Part shown: one piece after another, positions 35,668-48,118 of the stretch
Position numbering within the stretch: the stretch's first letter is position 1
Layout: the number at the start of each line of letters is the position of its first letter
Assembly (NCBI RefSeq): GCF_002127325.2
Contig: NC_035435.2
Coordinates: 109,970,517-110,034,516 of the forward strand
DNA: 64,000 nucleotides
Direction: 5' to 3'
Source: Helianthus annuus
Taxonomy: Eukaryota; Streptophyta; Magnoliopsida; Asterales; Asteraceae
Made by a program: the position numbers and the translations under genes
The notes under the pieces: model-generated
Told to the model about the DNA's origin: nothing
The model's input: the letters and a program-made list of their open reading frames with translations, nothing else
Databases searched by the model: none

Positions 35668-36582
35668 TCTTTATATGTTCTATTGTATTTCCTATTTTAA
35701 TCAAGTCCCTGCGTGGACATCTATTTGTGTTTAGTCCCTACGTGGACAGTTGCCTTTCAGTCCCTGCGTGGACTTATCTTTTTGTCCCTGTGCGGACATC
35801 TATCCTTGTATTTGGTCCCTGCGTGGACTTGTTTTCTGTAAACCTCTGCATAGGTATTTGTCTATTAAAATTCCCGTTTAGGGCAGTGTGTAATCATTAT
35901 TATGATTAATGGAATGTTAAGTTTATAAATTTCATTTTTGTCATTTTAATACATTATTATATGAAATAAATTAAAAATCATTCCTTTTAAACAAGTCTGC
36001 CTAAATAAAGAATTTTAATGGTGAGACCTAGTCTGGTGTCATTAAAAGACCCGGCCAAGATGGTGAGACCTGAGTAAAAGGTTCAGATTCCTGTTAACCT
36101 CTGTAAACATGTTAACATTCTTGGTAGATGTGACTCGTTAAAATCACACGCGTCATTCTGATATAAGAATCCTTCAAAGGATTCCAAGACCGAAGTTAAT
36201 GATTTATAAATCATGGGTTAAATCATCCATTAGCGATGTAGTGCCTACGGGCCATATTTATTGTCATATAAGACAACAGAAAGTTGTAGTCTATGACTCC
36301 CTGTCAGAAAAGGGTAAAAGAACTCTGGTTCAAACCTTCATGCCTTGATTCTCTGAAATCCTGGCTTATATTATAAAACGTCCTTGTGACTAGGCTTTTG
36401 TGCCACTAACAATATTGTTGTAATTAGGATAAGTTATATTCAAATCCTAAATAAAAGTGAGTAACAAATTAACCGAATATGGTCTATGTTTACCATGGTT
36501 AATGAATTGCCATAAAAGACAATTCCATAATAAACTCCTAAATAAAATTCTATCATATTCCTTGTAGCAGATCAAGATCGCG
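35668..36582 (+). repeat. Tekay-1 spacer between leader ORF and gag, with GTCC-CTGCGT-GGAC repeats
   Basis: No gene was found. Five copies of the small hairpin motif GTCCCTGCGTGGAC (some with one or two changes) lie at 35705, 35734, 35760, 35784 and 35814, spaced 24-30 nt apart. Each has GTCC/GGAC arms. The remainder (35830-36582) is AT-rich and shows only a short duplicated phrase, GGTGAGACCTG (36021 and 36061 areas). Confidence 0.75.
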
Positions 36583-39500
36583 ATGGCTGACCCAAATGGA
36601 GCTACTAGTCATTCAAAGGAGGATGACAATGATAACGCCCAAATTCATATAACAGGCGCTGAATTGAAAGCTCTAGTAGACGGCGCTGTTAAGGCGGCCT
36701 TGGATCGGCAGTACGAAGAATACACCGAGTCTCGAAGCAGGACCCGATCTGCACCACACTCTAAACCAAAAACCCATTCTGAACCTCACAGCAAACCACC
36801 CTCGACCCAGCCTAAACCTAAGAAGGATGACGATCGACACTCATCAAATGAGAATAGTGTCCATCCTAAGAAGAAAGTGGTCGATGATGCACCTCACGCC
36901 AGGGGTTGCACGTATAAGTATTTCGTTTCCTACAAACCCTGAGATTTTACTGGGGAAAAAGGCGCGGTGGATTGTATGACCTGGCTAGACGAAATGGACA
37001 CCGTGGTGGACATTAGTGGTTGTGCTGAGAGCGATGTGGTGAAGTTTGTATCCCAGTCATTTAAGGGTGAAGCCCTAGCGTGGTGGAGATCATTGGTTCA
37101 AGCCTCTGGGAAGGCTGTTTTGTATAGCATGTCATGGGAGGAATTTATTGCTCTCATTAAAGAAAACTACTGCCCTCAGCACGAGGTTGAGAAGATAGAA
37201 TCTGATTTCCTATCGTTGGTCATGAAGAACCTGGATTGCCAGGCATATCTCACGAGTTTCAACACTCTGTTGAGATTGGTTCCGTACCTTGTAACACTGG
37301 AACCTAAACGGATCGCGCGCTTTATTGGGGGTTTGGCCCCAGAGATAAAAGCTAGCGTGAAGGCTTCTAGGCCTGCTACTTTTAGATCCGTGGCAGATAT
37401 ATCTCTGTCTCTCACACTGGATGCAGTGAGACAGAGATCTCTGAGAAATGCTGATAGTGAGAAGAGGAAACGTGAAGATGATGATTCACGTAGGTCTAAC
37501 AAGAAGCACCGGGGGAATCGTGACCACAAGAAGGGGTCAGAGAACAAGAAGAATGATCGACAGTCGGGCGATAGGCCCAAGTGCAATGTTTGCAAAAAGC
37601 ACCACTTCGGAAAGTGCAGGTATGAGCAGAAATCCCAGCCGAAGGCATGTGGGATATGCAAGTCCTCTGAGCATAGGACTCTTGAGTGCAAGAAACTCAA
37701 GGATGCAACTTGTTATAGTTGCAACGAAAAAGGGCACATCAAGACTAACTGCCCGAAGATAGTGAAGAAGGCTGAAGAGGGGAAAAAGACCAATGCGAGG
37801 GTCTTTCAGATGAATGTTCAAGAGGCTATCCAGAACGACAACGTCATAACCGATACGTTCCTTATCAATAATGTATTCGCAAGAGTGTTATTTGATTCTG
37901 GAGCGGATAAATCCTTTGTGGATGATAAGTTCTGTGAGTTGTTAAAATTGCCTATTAAAAACTTGAATGTGAAATATGAAGTAGAACTAGCTGATGGGAC
38001 TATGGGAACAGTCTCAACTGTTTTAGATGGATGTGTTATATCCATTAGGAATCACTCATTTCCTTTATCCCTATTACCCTTTAAACTCGCTGGTTTCGAC
38101 GTAGTGTTGGGTATGGATTGGTTATCGCATAACCAAGCCCAAATTGTGTGCAACAAGAAACAAGTGGTAATCAAGACTCCGTCTGGAGAACCACTTACCA
38201 TCCAGGGAGATACTCGACATGGATTGCCTGCGCAAGTATCTATGCTAAAGGCATCCAGATGTTTGAAGAAAGGATGTGTCATTTATATGGCACAGGTGAC
38301 TATTGGGGAGGAGAAACCCAAGATTGAAGACATCCCAGTCATCTCTGACTATCCTGAAGTTTTCCCGGAAGAACTGCCTGGTTTGCCACCGGATAGGCAA
38401 GTGGAATTCAGTATCGACATCATTCCAGGAGCCGCGCCTATTGCGAGAGCACCATATAGATTGGCACCCACGGAAATGAAAGAATTGAGGACGCAGCTAG
38501 ATGATCTGCTAGCCAAAGGTTTTGTTAGACCCAGTTCATCTCCTTGGGGAGCACCGATCCTGTTCGTCAAGAAGAAAGATGGTTCGATGCGTCTATGCAT
38601 CGATTACCGTGAGCTGAATAAAGTTACAATCAAAAATAGGTATCCTTTTCCCAGGATCGACGATCTATTCGATCAGTTGCAAGGAGCAAGCTATTTTTCC
38701 AAGATTGACCTAAGGTCAGGGTACCATCAATTGAAGGTCAAGGATGAAGATGTGCACAAGACTGCATTCAGGACTCGATATGGTCATTTCGAGTTCCTAG
38801 TGATGCCTTTTGGGCTCACTAATGCACCTGCCGCATTCATGGATCTCATGAATCGCGTCTGCAAGCCGTATTTGGATAAATTTGTCATTGTCTTCATCGA
38901 TGACATCCTCATTTACTCGAAGAGTCAAACTGACCATGAGAAGCATCTCCGATGTATTCTTAAACTACTCCATCAAGAAAAGCTTTATGCCAAATTCTCT
39001 AAATGTGAATTTTGGTTACGAGAAGTCCAATTCCTTGGACATGTATTCAGTGAGTGTGGTATCCAAGTGGATCCCGCCAAAGTTGAAGCCGTCATGAATT
39101 GGCAGGAGCCGAAGACGCCTACAGAGATTCGCAGTTTCCTAGGTCTAGCAGGATACTACAGACGCTTCATCGAGAATTTTTCAAGAATTGCTGCACCCCT
39201 AACTTCCTTAACTAGAAAGAGTATAAAGTTTAATTGGGGCCCTAAGCAGCAAGAAGCTTTTGATATCCTCAAACAGAAGCTAAGCAATGCTCCAGTGTTG
39301 ACATTGCCTAACGGAATGGAAGAATTTGTCGTATATTGTGATGCATCGCACACCGGTATAGGTTGTGTGCTTATGCAGAGGGGCAAGGTGATTGCCTATG
39401 CGTCACGACAATTGAAAGTGCATGAAAAGAATTACACCACCCATGACTTGGAGTTGGGTGCCATTGTATTTGCACTAAAGCTTTGGAGGCATTACTTATA

Positions 39501-41153
39501 TGGCATTAAATTTGTGATCTATTCTGATCACAAAAGCCTCCAGCACCTGTTCAACCAGAAAGATCTGAATATGAGGCAGCGACGTTGGATGGAAACTCTG
39601 AACGACTATGACTGTGAAATAAGATACCATCCAGGCAAGGCCAACGTAGTCGCAGATGCCTTAAGCAGAAAAGAAAGAGTGAAACCAATAAGGATCAATG
39701 CCAAGAGCATTGAATCAAGAACAGTCTGAATGAGAGATTGTTAGCTGCACAGAAGGAAGCTGTGTCAGAAGCTAACTATCCTCACGAGAAGCTAGGAGTA
39801 ATTGAAGAACAGTTATCCTATGGCAAAGATGGAATTCTGAGATTGAATGGAAGGATATGGGTTCCTGTTTATGGAGGTCTTCGTGACGTTATCCTTCAGG
39901 AAGCCCACAGTTCCCGATATTCTGTTCATCCTGGAACTAATAAAATGTACCAGGACTTGAAAGCAAACTTTTGGTGGATAGGCTTGAAAAAGTCTATAGC
40001 CACCTATGTAGCAAAGTGCTTGACTTGTGCGCAAGTAAAAGCCGAGCATCAAAAGCCGTCGAGCTTGCTACAACAGCCTGAACTTCCTGAGTGGAAATGG
40101 GAAATGGTGACGATGGATTTCATCACCAAGTTGCCAAAGACAAAGAAGGGAAACGATACAATATGGGTAATAGTTGATAGACTGACCAAGTCAGCACATT
40201 TCCTACCCATAAAGGAGACTCATAGCTCCGATATACTAGCCCAGTTGTTTGTAGATAAGATTGTAGCCCTTCATGGCGTGCCTGTGTCTATCATCTCTGA
40301 TAGAGATACCAGATACACGTCACACTTCTGGAAAAGTTTCCAACAATCTTTGGGCACACGTTTGAACTTCAGTACGGCTTACCACCCTCAGACAGATGGA
40401 TAGAGTGAGCGTACAATCCAAACGTTGGAAGACATGCTTCATGCATGTGCGATCGACTTAGGTGGTAGCTGGGATAACCACCTACCATTGGTCGAGTTCT
40501 CCTATAACAACAGCTACCATACAAGCATTAAGGCTGCACCTTTTGAAGCTCTATATGGTAGAAAGTGTAGAACGCCCGTTTGTTGGGCAGAAGTCGGAGA
40601 TGTCCAGATGACAGGACCTGGTATAATATTCGAAACAATGGACAAGATTGTCCAAATTCGCGATCGATTGAAAGCTGCCTGAGACAGGCAGAAGAGCTAC
40701 GCAGATTTGAAGCGTAAGCCTTTCAATTTCGAAGTAGGCGACAAGGTTTTGCTTAAGGTATCACCCTGGAAGGGGGTGATGCGATTCGGTAAGAAAGGCA
40801 AGTTAAGCCCGAGATATATTGGACCCTTCGAAGTAATCGAACGTGTCGGATCGGTTGCCTACAAATTAAACTTACCGGAGGAGCTCAGTGGTATCCACAA
40901 TGTGTTTCACATCTGTAACTTGAAGAAGTGTTTCGCTGATGAATCACTGTTTATACCGCATACAGATGTACACATCGACGAGAGCTTAAAGTTCGTTGAA
41001 AGACCTGTGTCGATCGAGGATCGACAGGTTAAGAAACTTCGCAAGAAGTATATACCTATAGTGAAGGTAAAATGGGATGCCCGTAGAGGTCCCGAATATA
41101 CGTGGGAGGTAGAGTCCACGATGAAGGAGAAGCACCCTCATTTGTTTCAATAA
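36583..41153 (+). pseudogene. Tekay-1 gag-pol, degenerate
   Basis: Domains in order: gag (MADPNGATS start at 36583; LAWWRSLVQ and [16 protein letters not shown] in the PF03732-type core); three zinc-knuckle-like motifs, [26 protein letters not shown] and [14 protein letters not shown]; protease with DSGA; reverse transcriptase with FIDD at 38893-38904; RNase H ([12 protein letters not shown]); integrase finger (CLTCAQVKAEHQ) and D-D-E core; and a chromodomain-like tail (PEYTWEVES...HPHLF). Breaks: TGA at 36940-36942 in gag; a frame change at about 39710-39720 between RNase H and integrase; TAG at 40401-40403 beside the integrase glutamate region; TGA at 40680-40682. The element cannot make a full polyprotein. 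All domains are otherwise recognisable, so decay is recent. Confidence 0.92.
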
Positions 41154-41172
41154 ATCTCTAGGTCGAGATTTC

Positions 41173-41189
41173 TTTTAAGGGGGTGAGGA
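41173..41189 (+). other. Polypurine tract of Tekay-1
   Basis: TTTTAAGGGGGTGAGGA directly precedes the 3' LTR. Confidence 0.88.
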
Positions 41190-44100
41190 TGTAACACCTC
41201 GAAATTTTGCGTCCAATGATGTATTGACACGTGTCATAGGTTTACACGTGGTAATATATACTAATTAAAGGACTAGATTTGACAAACATTGAAAGTATGT
41301 GAATTCGAGGGTTTGAAATGTCAACAAGGGATAAATATACTGTATAGTACCCCGAAATGATGCTCGTACCTTCAATCGAATAAATCATGGATCGTACGAA
41401 ACGAGATATGGAAGAAAGCGAGAGATTACAAACTACAGGGGTTAAATGTATCAACATGTTTAAGTTGTACCTTTGAGTGACCCTTTAACGAACCCGAGAC
41501 TTTGTAACAGTAAATTACACTCACTAGAATGTACGATATAAATTTCGCGAAGTTCCGTTTTAAAACGAGAAAGTTATAATCAAATTCGTATGCGAGGGGT
41601 TAAAAGCGTCAAACATTGAAAGTTATGACTTTTCGGGTAATAATAAATTAACCAAGGGTTAATAAGTTGGGTAAAAGCCACGGGGCCCTTATTCGTAAAT
41701 AAACAAGGCCCAAAACGCAAAGTTACCCCTTCGAAACCGAAAGGCCAGGGCAATAATTGCAAAAGATTTGAAAATCTTGAAAAACAAGTCTCAGGCGGGC
41801 CGCGTTGAAGAAACAAAGGATCTTACGCGAGCCGCGCGGGCAGTATAGATGCGGGCTCTGACATTAGGATTCAGGCGACCCGCGTAAGAGTTGATGTATC
41901 ACTAACGCGAGCCGCGTCAACCCCCAGATGCAGAAAACGTGGACAGAAGCACTGTTTGGTGTTTTAACCGACCTTAGAGCCAATAATGAGAGTATGGGCG
42001 CCCCCTAAACGACCCCTAGCACTCAGGGACACTTGGTGATCATCCAAGAACACTTGTAGCCTTAGTTGTCAATGATCTAAGGTGTGAAGTTTACTATAAA
42101 AGGCCATTTAGTGCACCATTGTTCTTCACACCTTCAAACAACTCTTCTGATCATTCCTGGAGCTCAAGTGCCTTCATCTCTCATCCCTAGTCGTGCATAG
42201 GACTCTTGTAAGTATGCTCCACCCTTTCTTGGTTAAGTTTTGCTTAGTTATAGCCCAAAAGTCAATCCGTCGTAATTAACAATTGACTTAACGATAAATC
42301 ACAAATGGTCCAGTGGTTTGTCGAATCAAAGGTAGTTATATGTTGGTAATTATGTGGGCATTAAACCCCTAAAAGGGCACCCTCTGATTCCCACTCTAAC
42401 TAGTCCAAATGTCGAGTCAAACTTGCTTAGAAAAAGTCAACAGAATGCTAAATTGCGATTTCATGCATAATCAGTAATGTAGATGGCGTGTAACCTATTT
42501 TAACACTCATATAACATGATAATAAGTATATTAACTAGTCTAAGCTTGTTTGATCCGACCATTTACTGTTTTGACCCGGTTCGGAACCGAAAGTCGCAAA
42601 ACTTTGACTTTTGCTTTAATTTCAGTTCTGACCCGTTATGGTATGATTTAGATATGCCTTAGGACTCTCTTAGGACCAGGTTACATGATGGTATAACCCT
42701 CTGTGACCGGTTCATCGTTTGTCCGAGTTTTTCACACATTTCCGTTAAAAGTTCAAAAGTTGACCATAATGCCCTTGTTACTTTAAAACGAGAAGTTTGG
42801 ACATGTGAAAGGACAATAACCTTAGTTACTAATTCTAAGCATGTCCCTAAAATTTCACGTCAATCCGAGGTCTAGAATAGGAGTTATGCTAAATAGCGCA
42901 ATTACGGAAACTTTAGTAATTAAACGGCGCATTTAGCGTAAAACCTATCTAAACCCAAATTTTGACACCAAACCTTTTACACACTGATGTAAAATAATAT
43001 TTTGGGATTTTTAAAGGTTTTTAATTATTTTTAACCTGCTCATAACCTGCGGTTATGGCATCGATTCGGTAATTACCGAATATACCCTTTTCGGACATAA
43101 CTTGAGTTCTACATGGTATTTTGACCCGATTCCAGTTGCTACTGATTTTAAATAATAAATGGAGTATTTTGGACTTTATAAACTGTTCGGAAAACTCAGA
43201 TTCCCTGTAGAACTCGGAAACCTCTTTTATAATCTTTAAAAAGACCGAAATACCCCTACGGGGCGTATATTGGATTTAAACTCGTTATGGGCGTAAAGGA
43301 AGGTATCCTACTGATACCACAACCTCTTTAGAGCATAATAACTTAGGAAGCCTGTGTAGGACTCTTACGGTTACCCGTTACGCCATTTGCGCGCACGGTT
43401 CGGTTTATGTAACTAGTTTACATAAACTAGCCGAAACGGGTCAAACCTTATCGTTTTTACTTCAAACTCCAGAGTGTGGTTATTATACCCATATAAAACA
43501 AGTCTTCAAACTTGTTGGGCCCAAACCACATTCCATTCCCGGTTTTCGCTTTTCACGCGATTAAACCGTAATTATCCTTTGAAACTGACCGGTCTAAGCT
43601 AAGGCTAAATTAAAGACCCGTTAGGATTCTAATAGGTTGTTATAAACCTTCGTTCTAGAATAGGAGACCAGTAAAAGATACTGGCATTTGTTTGATTGAG
43701 GTTATTACTTGCTCAGGTAAATACTTTTAACTTATTTTCCGTTATACGGGCTTGGGTTACGGTATATAAAGATACCGCTTGGTCGGGCAATTGACCCAAC
43801 TCATTAGTAGTTGGTTATTATCAATATGACCCGTTTAAAAATTGGTTTTGTTGGCTTTACGCCTTAGGGAGCTTAATGACCATGTCCCGGATATCCTTGG
43901 CATCATTTTACGAAATGGCCACGACCCCGACACACGGGTGTAGGCGTACACCCGAAAATGTGTCTATATTATTAAAGGTATAACCGTTGGTTTTCCCGCC
44001 ACGGCTTTATGCTCTGTGGCGTGTCTATTAAACTTAAACCCGGCATGACACGGGCGACCGAACGCTTAGTGAACATGTAATTCTTTTACAAGATTTAATT

Positions 44101-44521
44101 GATAAATTATCCCAAGTTATAAAGAGTTTGTGCCTTGTGCATTCAAATCAATTTTATTAAACCTTTTTCAAAAGTGTCGGTTGAATGTATTTACCAGTGT
44201 AAACTGACGTATTTTCCCCAAAAGATTAAATGCAGGATCTACACGTAATAGGCTGGCCACTCCTTAGCATCGTTAGAGTCTCGCAAGCTTGGGATGCCAA
44301 TATCTGATGAACAATATTTTATTTTTATTTTGATCCCCTGTGGATTCATTTCAACTACTTGTGATACTTGGATATTACATTTGATGGTTAAAATATAATC
44401 TATCTTTATGCTTCCGCTGTGCATTTAAATATTGTGTGGTTTGACTATATTGTTGCCAACTACGTCACGGTAATCCCCCACCGGGCCCACCGGTGATACA
44501 CGTGGAAATCGGGGTGTGACA
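41190..44521 (+). repeat. 3' LTR of Tekay-1
   Basis: This 3,332-bp LTR has the same ends as 17264-20594 and only scattered differences from it. Its TATA-type box is at 42094-42103, with the GC palindromes at about 41790-41920. Some palindromes are eroded here by single transitions relative to the 5' copy. Confidence 0.95.
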
Positions 44522-44526
44522 GTAGT

Positions 44527-44993
44527 TCATAGCTGATTCAATTCAGCATAATCAAACACTAATAATGCTATGATTTAAAAGGAAGATTCAAACCCAGGCG
44601 AGTAAATTTATGATTACCATAATATCTTGAAAGAAGCACCCAAGTTAGATTGCAGATTGATGGATTACTTGAAGAAATAAGTATAAATTATAGATTGTAG
44701 GTGAAACAGTTCCGCATTCATTGTTATTGATGAACAAACTGATGTTGCGATTTAAGACTTTAGGTTAAAACATTATATTGCTGCTGGGCCTGGTTGGCCC
44801 ATTCTATTTGCTTGGTAAAAGTCGGTCCACTAGGTTTGGTCGGTTTTCGTGTTCAAGAACTGACCCGAAACCCAAAAATTGTAAAATACAAGAACCGAAT
44901 TAATACCTCTATTAATAGCTAAGGTTCGGTTTTGGGTAATTTACAGTTCAGGTATCGGTTTTTTCGGGTCAGCCCTATTTATGCTCACCCCTA
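44527..44993. mobile_element. hAT-like element, right fragment
   Basis: This is the other half of the element that starts at 17033. It ends TATGCTCACCCCTA, the inverted counterpart of the left terminus, and has GGTTCGGTTTTGGG and GACCCGAAACCC-type subterminal words. No coding frame is supported. Confidence 0.72.
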
Positions 44994-45106
44994 GAGGCCG
45001 AACAAATGCCTGCCGCAAAGTGCGGGGGGTCCTACTAGTGTTTACTCCGGTGTCTATATATATGTGTGTGTGTGTGTTTTAAAGATGACAAATTAACGTT
45101 TCTCAC

Positions 45107-46275
45107 CATGTTTTTTCTAACCGTGAGAAAGCTCTTCGAGCCAAGGGTATGCCTGCCACCCGTTGCTTTTCCTCTGTTATCGCTATTTTGAGAAGCTTTG
45201 TTTTTCCATGAAACAGTATTCCAAGCATGCACTAGCGATTCCCAAGACTCTTGACTCATCCACAGTGGCTTAAATGGAAGAATTGGAGTCAAATCGTTCT
45301 CAACTTCCGCACCCTCTTGGATCGCAAGGGCCTTGGCTTTATCACGAGCCCTCTTCAACAAATCAGGAAACTTCCCCTTAATGCACTTCTCCCAGCATGA
45401 GTGAATTGATGATTTCGAAATATCTTCCCATCGATAGTATTGCTACATAAAAGCATTTATTAATAATATATAATTATTGGGTAAATTACTTTTTGAGTCC
45501 CTGTGTTTTAGTGGTTTTAACCACTTGAGTCCAAAATCAAAAAGTTTAACGACCTGAGTCCCTATAAGCATTTTCTTTAACCATTTGAGTCCTTTTGAGT
45601 CCAAATTTTAACCTTTTGAGTCCAATTATTTGGACTCAAATCGTTATAAAATAAACAAAATTGGACTCAAAACGTTATAAAATAAATGACTAGGGACTCA
45701 GGGCGTTAAACTTTTTGATTTTGGACTCAAATGGTTAAAACCACTAAAACACAGGGACTCAAAAAGTAATTTACCCTTAATTATTTATCAAGTCATAAGC
45801 ATTATCATATACAAATGGGTAGTAAGTATACACCTGAAAACGCTCAAACAAGCGTTCGCGGTGATGGGAAGGAACATCTTTCCATCCTTTCCATGGACCC
45901 AACCACATAGACTTTAAGTTGGATCCAATGGTCCGAGAAACTTTATCATGATCATTGAATCTACAAAACGAAAAGAATGAACATTAGTAATGATTTTATT
46001 CACGTATAAAGAGAATAATAACATATAAAAACTTACTCATCATTTTCAACCCAAATCCAACTGCGATTTTCGAATGTGGGTAGTGGAGCTGGAATAACAG
46101 GTCCACGCCCAACGGCAGCGACATGCTCATCAACATCATTAAGCTCGTGCTGCAACTGACCCCTACCAACACCTTGACCAGCACCTTGACCCCCACCACA
46201 TCCGCTACCTCGACCACCACCTTGACCCCTACTAGCACCTTGACCCTCACCACGTCCTGCTGAACTGCGTGCCAT
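45107..46275 (-). CDS. CACTA transposon gene, exons 1-3 (PF03004-type plant En/Spm protein)
   Basis: This is the 5' half of the gene whose exons 4-6 are at 14295-16659. Exon 1 runs 46275-46037, from the MARSSAGRG start through a Gly/Gln/Arg-rich low-complexity region to IWVEND. Exon 2 runs 45960-45834 (FNDHDKVSRTIGSNLKSMWLGPWKGWKDVP). Exon 3 runs 45442-45107 (QYYRWEDISKSS, KPLWMSQESWESLVHAWNTVSWKNKASQNSDNRGK, HTLGSKSF), the hallmark block of the Ptta/En/Spm family. Donors are GTAAGT, GTGTAT and GTGAGA; acceptors are TAG; phases match at every joint. Intron 2 holds a MITE (45479-45777). Intron 3 is 28.4 kb long because of the nested hAT/Tekay-1/Athila insertions. The true 5' end is not defined; only the first in-frame Met preceding the conserved part was taken. 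Confidence 0.78.
45479..45777. mobile_element. Long-TIR MITE with GAGTCC words
   Basis: Inverted terminal repeats of about 75 bp begin GGGTAAATTACTTTTTGAG and have only a few mismatches. An exact 8-bp duplication, TAATTATT, sits at 45471-45478 and 45778-45785. GAGTCC and its complement GGACTC recur many times through the element. It has no coding capacity. A hAT-type origin fits the 8-bp duplication. It sits in intron 2 of the CACTA gene. Confidence 0.88.
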
Positions 46276-46506
46276 ATTTTCTACAACAAAAATAAACTTA
46301 TTAATATTCATAAATAAGGACTGTTACATAAAACAAGTGTAAATAAACAATATTCAATGTATGGATGTTGTTCAAGCTTGGGATAGTTTGGTTTCGATTA
46401 ATTAGGTTTTATCCTTTAAAAATATACCTGATAACTGTTACAAAATATAAATTAGATTTTCAAATTTGGGCTATCTCTAAAAATATACCTGATAAAAACC
46501 GCATTC
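46276..46506 (-). other. CACTA gene 5' flank
   Basis: No gene was found. AT-rich sequence upstream of the CACTA gene start is cut at 46506 by the LTR-C insertion. AAAAATATACCTGATAA occurs twice (about 46416 and 46478). Confidence 0.5.
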
Positions 46507-48094
46507 TGATGTGTGTAAAATGCAACATATAAATTACATCAAATGAGGCATAAAACTAACCCTTTTTAAGTACTAATGTTGGAAAAAGTGTGTTTTTGTC
46601 TTCCTTTTGTATTTTCAGGATTAAATGAGCTCAAATTAACAAAAGAAGCAAAAAGACAGCTAAATCTAACATAAATACAAGAAAGGGAACAAAAGTGGAC
46701 TGCCCGACCCCTCGACAGCATCCACCCAAGCAAAACAGAGAAGGCAGAAGACTGAACACGCCCCGTGCTCAGCGAGCACGGGGCCGTGCCCAAGAAGCAG
46801 CAGAAAAGACAAACCTGTAGAAGCTTCTATTGCTCACCACGGGGCCATGCCCAGTGAACACGGGGCCGTGCCCAGGCTTCTGTTCAGCCTATAAATAGGA
46901 GTGCTTGGTTTCATTGCAACTCATCCCTTGGCACACCACCTCTCTCACACTTCATCCACCACCCACCACCATCACAACACCATCATCCACCACCATCATC
47001 CATTGTCCATCATAGAGTGTGTGAGTCGTCTCGGGATCCAAGATTGATCGTAAGAGTTCTTGACAATCAAGGCCATGTTTGCCTAAGTCTCTTACATCAC
47101 TTGGTGAAGACAAGTGTTTAGTATAATACTTTTTATTTTTAATCTTTTGCACTTTTTAATTGGTTTTGTATTAATGACTTTAATAACTAGTTGCTTATGT
47201 TGAAGGTGATTCTTCCTTATCGTTTGTCCGTGGTGTCTTGGCATTATTTTACTGTCTATATAAAATAAAAGATTTTCACTATTCATATCTCCACGGTCTA
47301 TATGGAGGTATGTTGGCTACCTGGTCGTGGGTTAAGGGAACGGTTTGGTAAGGGTCTTGCCCTTGTTCAGCGTTTAGAGGTCCTGCAAGGGACCTGGGTC
47401 AAATTTAGTAGGACCTCCTTCAATACCCAAAGGTATTGGATGGCGGGGGTCCAAACTCTTTGATCCCCTCATAAGTTAACTACTATTAATACTATAACCC
47501 GACTATTTAGGACTGTATCCCTGCTGACTCAGACTCCTTTGTCGAGGGTAACGTCACCGCCAAAAGAGGGGCCTACCATAATTTGCATTAATAACTTAAT
47601 TAATTATCTTTCAATAATCCGACCCTTTAGGATTGTATCCTTGCTGACTCAAACTACTGGGTTGAGGGTAACGTCGCCTTCAAAAGAGGGGCCTACTACA
47701 ATAACTAAGATAATCTCTTAAACAAGTGCAAAAGTGCGAAAATAATCAAAGGTTATACTAACACACGAGTCGGATCCAAGTGATTCATCTTGTCTATCTG
47801 TTTTTATTTTTATTTTATTTTTCAGCATTTAGTTAGTTTTATTTTCTTAGTTTAAAAATCTTTTTCTAACATTTTGGTTTGATTAGACGTTGAGGATAAA
47901 CCGGTACTAAAAGCTCTTGTGTCCTTGGACGACTCGGTATCTTACCAACACTATACTACGTCCACGATGGGTGCACTTGTCCATATGTGTGTTTAGTGTT
48001 AGTAAATATCGTGTTTTATAAATTTAAAACTTGGCTAAAGTGTAAAAAGGGCTTAAAATATATATTTAAAACATATACACACTAGCACGCATCA
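46507..48094 (+). repeat. 5' LTR of LTR-C
   Basis: This 1,588-bp LTR runs from TGATGTGTG to ACGCATCA. It has four CACGGGGCCGTG-type palindromes in two pairs (46754-46791 and 46835-46873) immediately before a TATA-type box. Further down is an internal direct repeat that ends GAGGGGCCTAC (copies near 47520-47577 and 47632-47697). Confidence 0.92.
46889..46898 (+). promoter_or_regulatory. TATA-type box in the LTR-C 5' LTR
   Basis: CTATAAATAG lies 15 bp downstream of the last palindrome and is conserved in the 3' LTR (63537-63546) and in the solo LTR. Confidence 0.7.
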
Positions 48095-48100
48095 AGTTTT

Positions 48101-48118
48101 TGGCGCCGTTGCCGGGGA
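48101..48118 (+). other. Primer-binding site of LTR-C (tRNA-Asp type)
   Basis: TGGCGCCGTTGCCGGGGA lies six bases after the 5' LTR and is the same primer type as in the Athila element. Confidence 0.9.

Larger units (their letters stand above)
17264..44521 (+). mobile_element. Tekay-1: complete Gypsy (chromovirus, Tekay-like) retrotransposon, interrupted
   Basis: The element spans 27,258 bp, of which 13.7 kb is a nested Athila-type insertion. It is bounded by a perfect GTAGT duplication (17259-17263 and 44522-44526). The order is 5' LTR (17264-20594), tRNA-iMet type primer site, leader ORF, gag-pol, polypurine tract, 3' LTR (41190-44521). The order PR-RT-RNaseH-INT and a chromodomain-like C-terminus place it among Tekay/Del chromoviruses. 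The coding region is dead: at least three nonsense codons and a frameshift in gag-pol, plus breaks in the leader ORF. Confidence 0.93.

Noticed and set aside
37176..37700. 174-residue minus-strand frame in Tekay-1
   Set aside because: Antisense shadow of the gag region; no domain and no start context.
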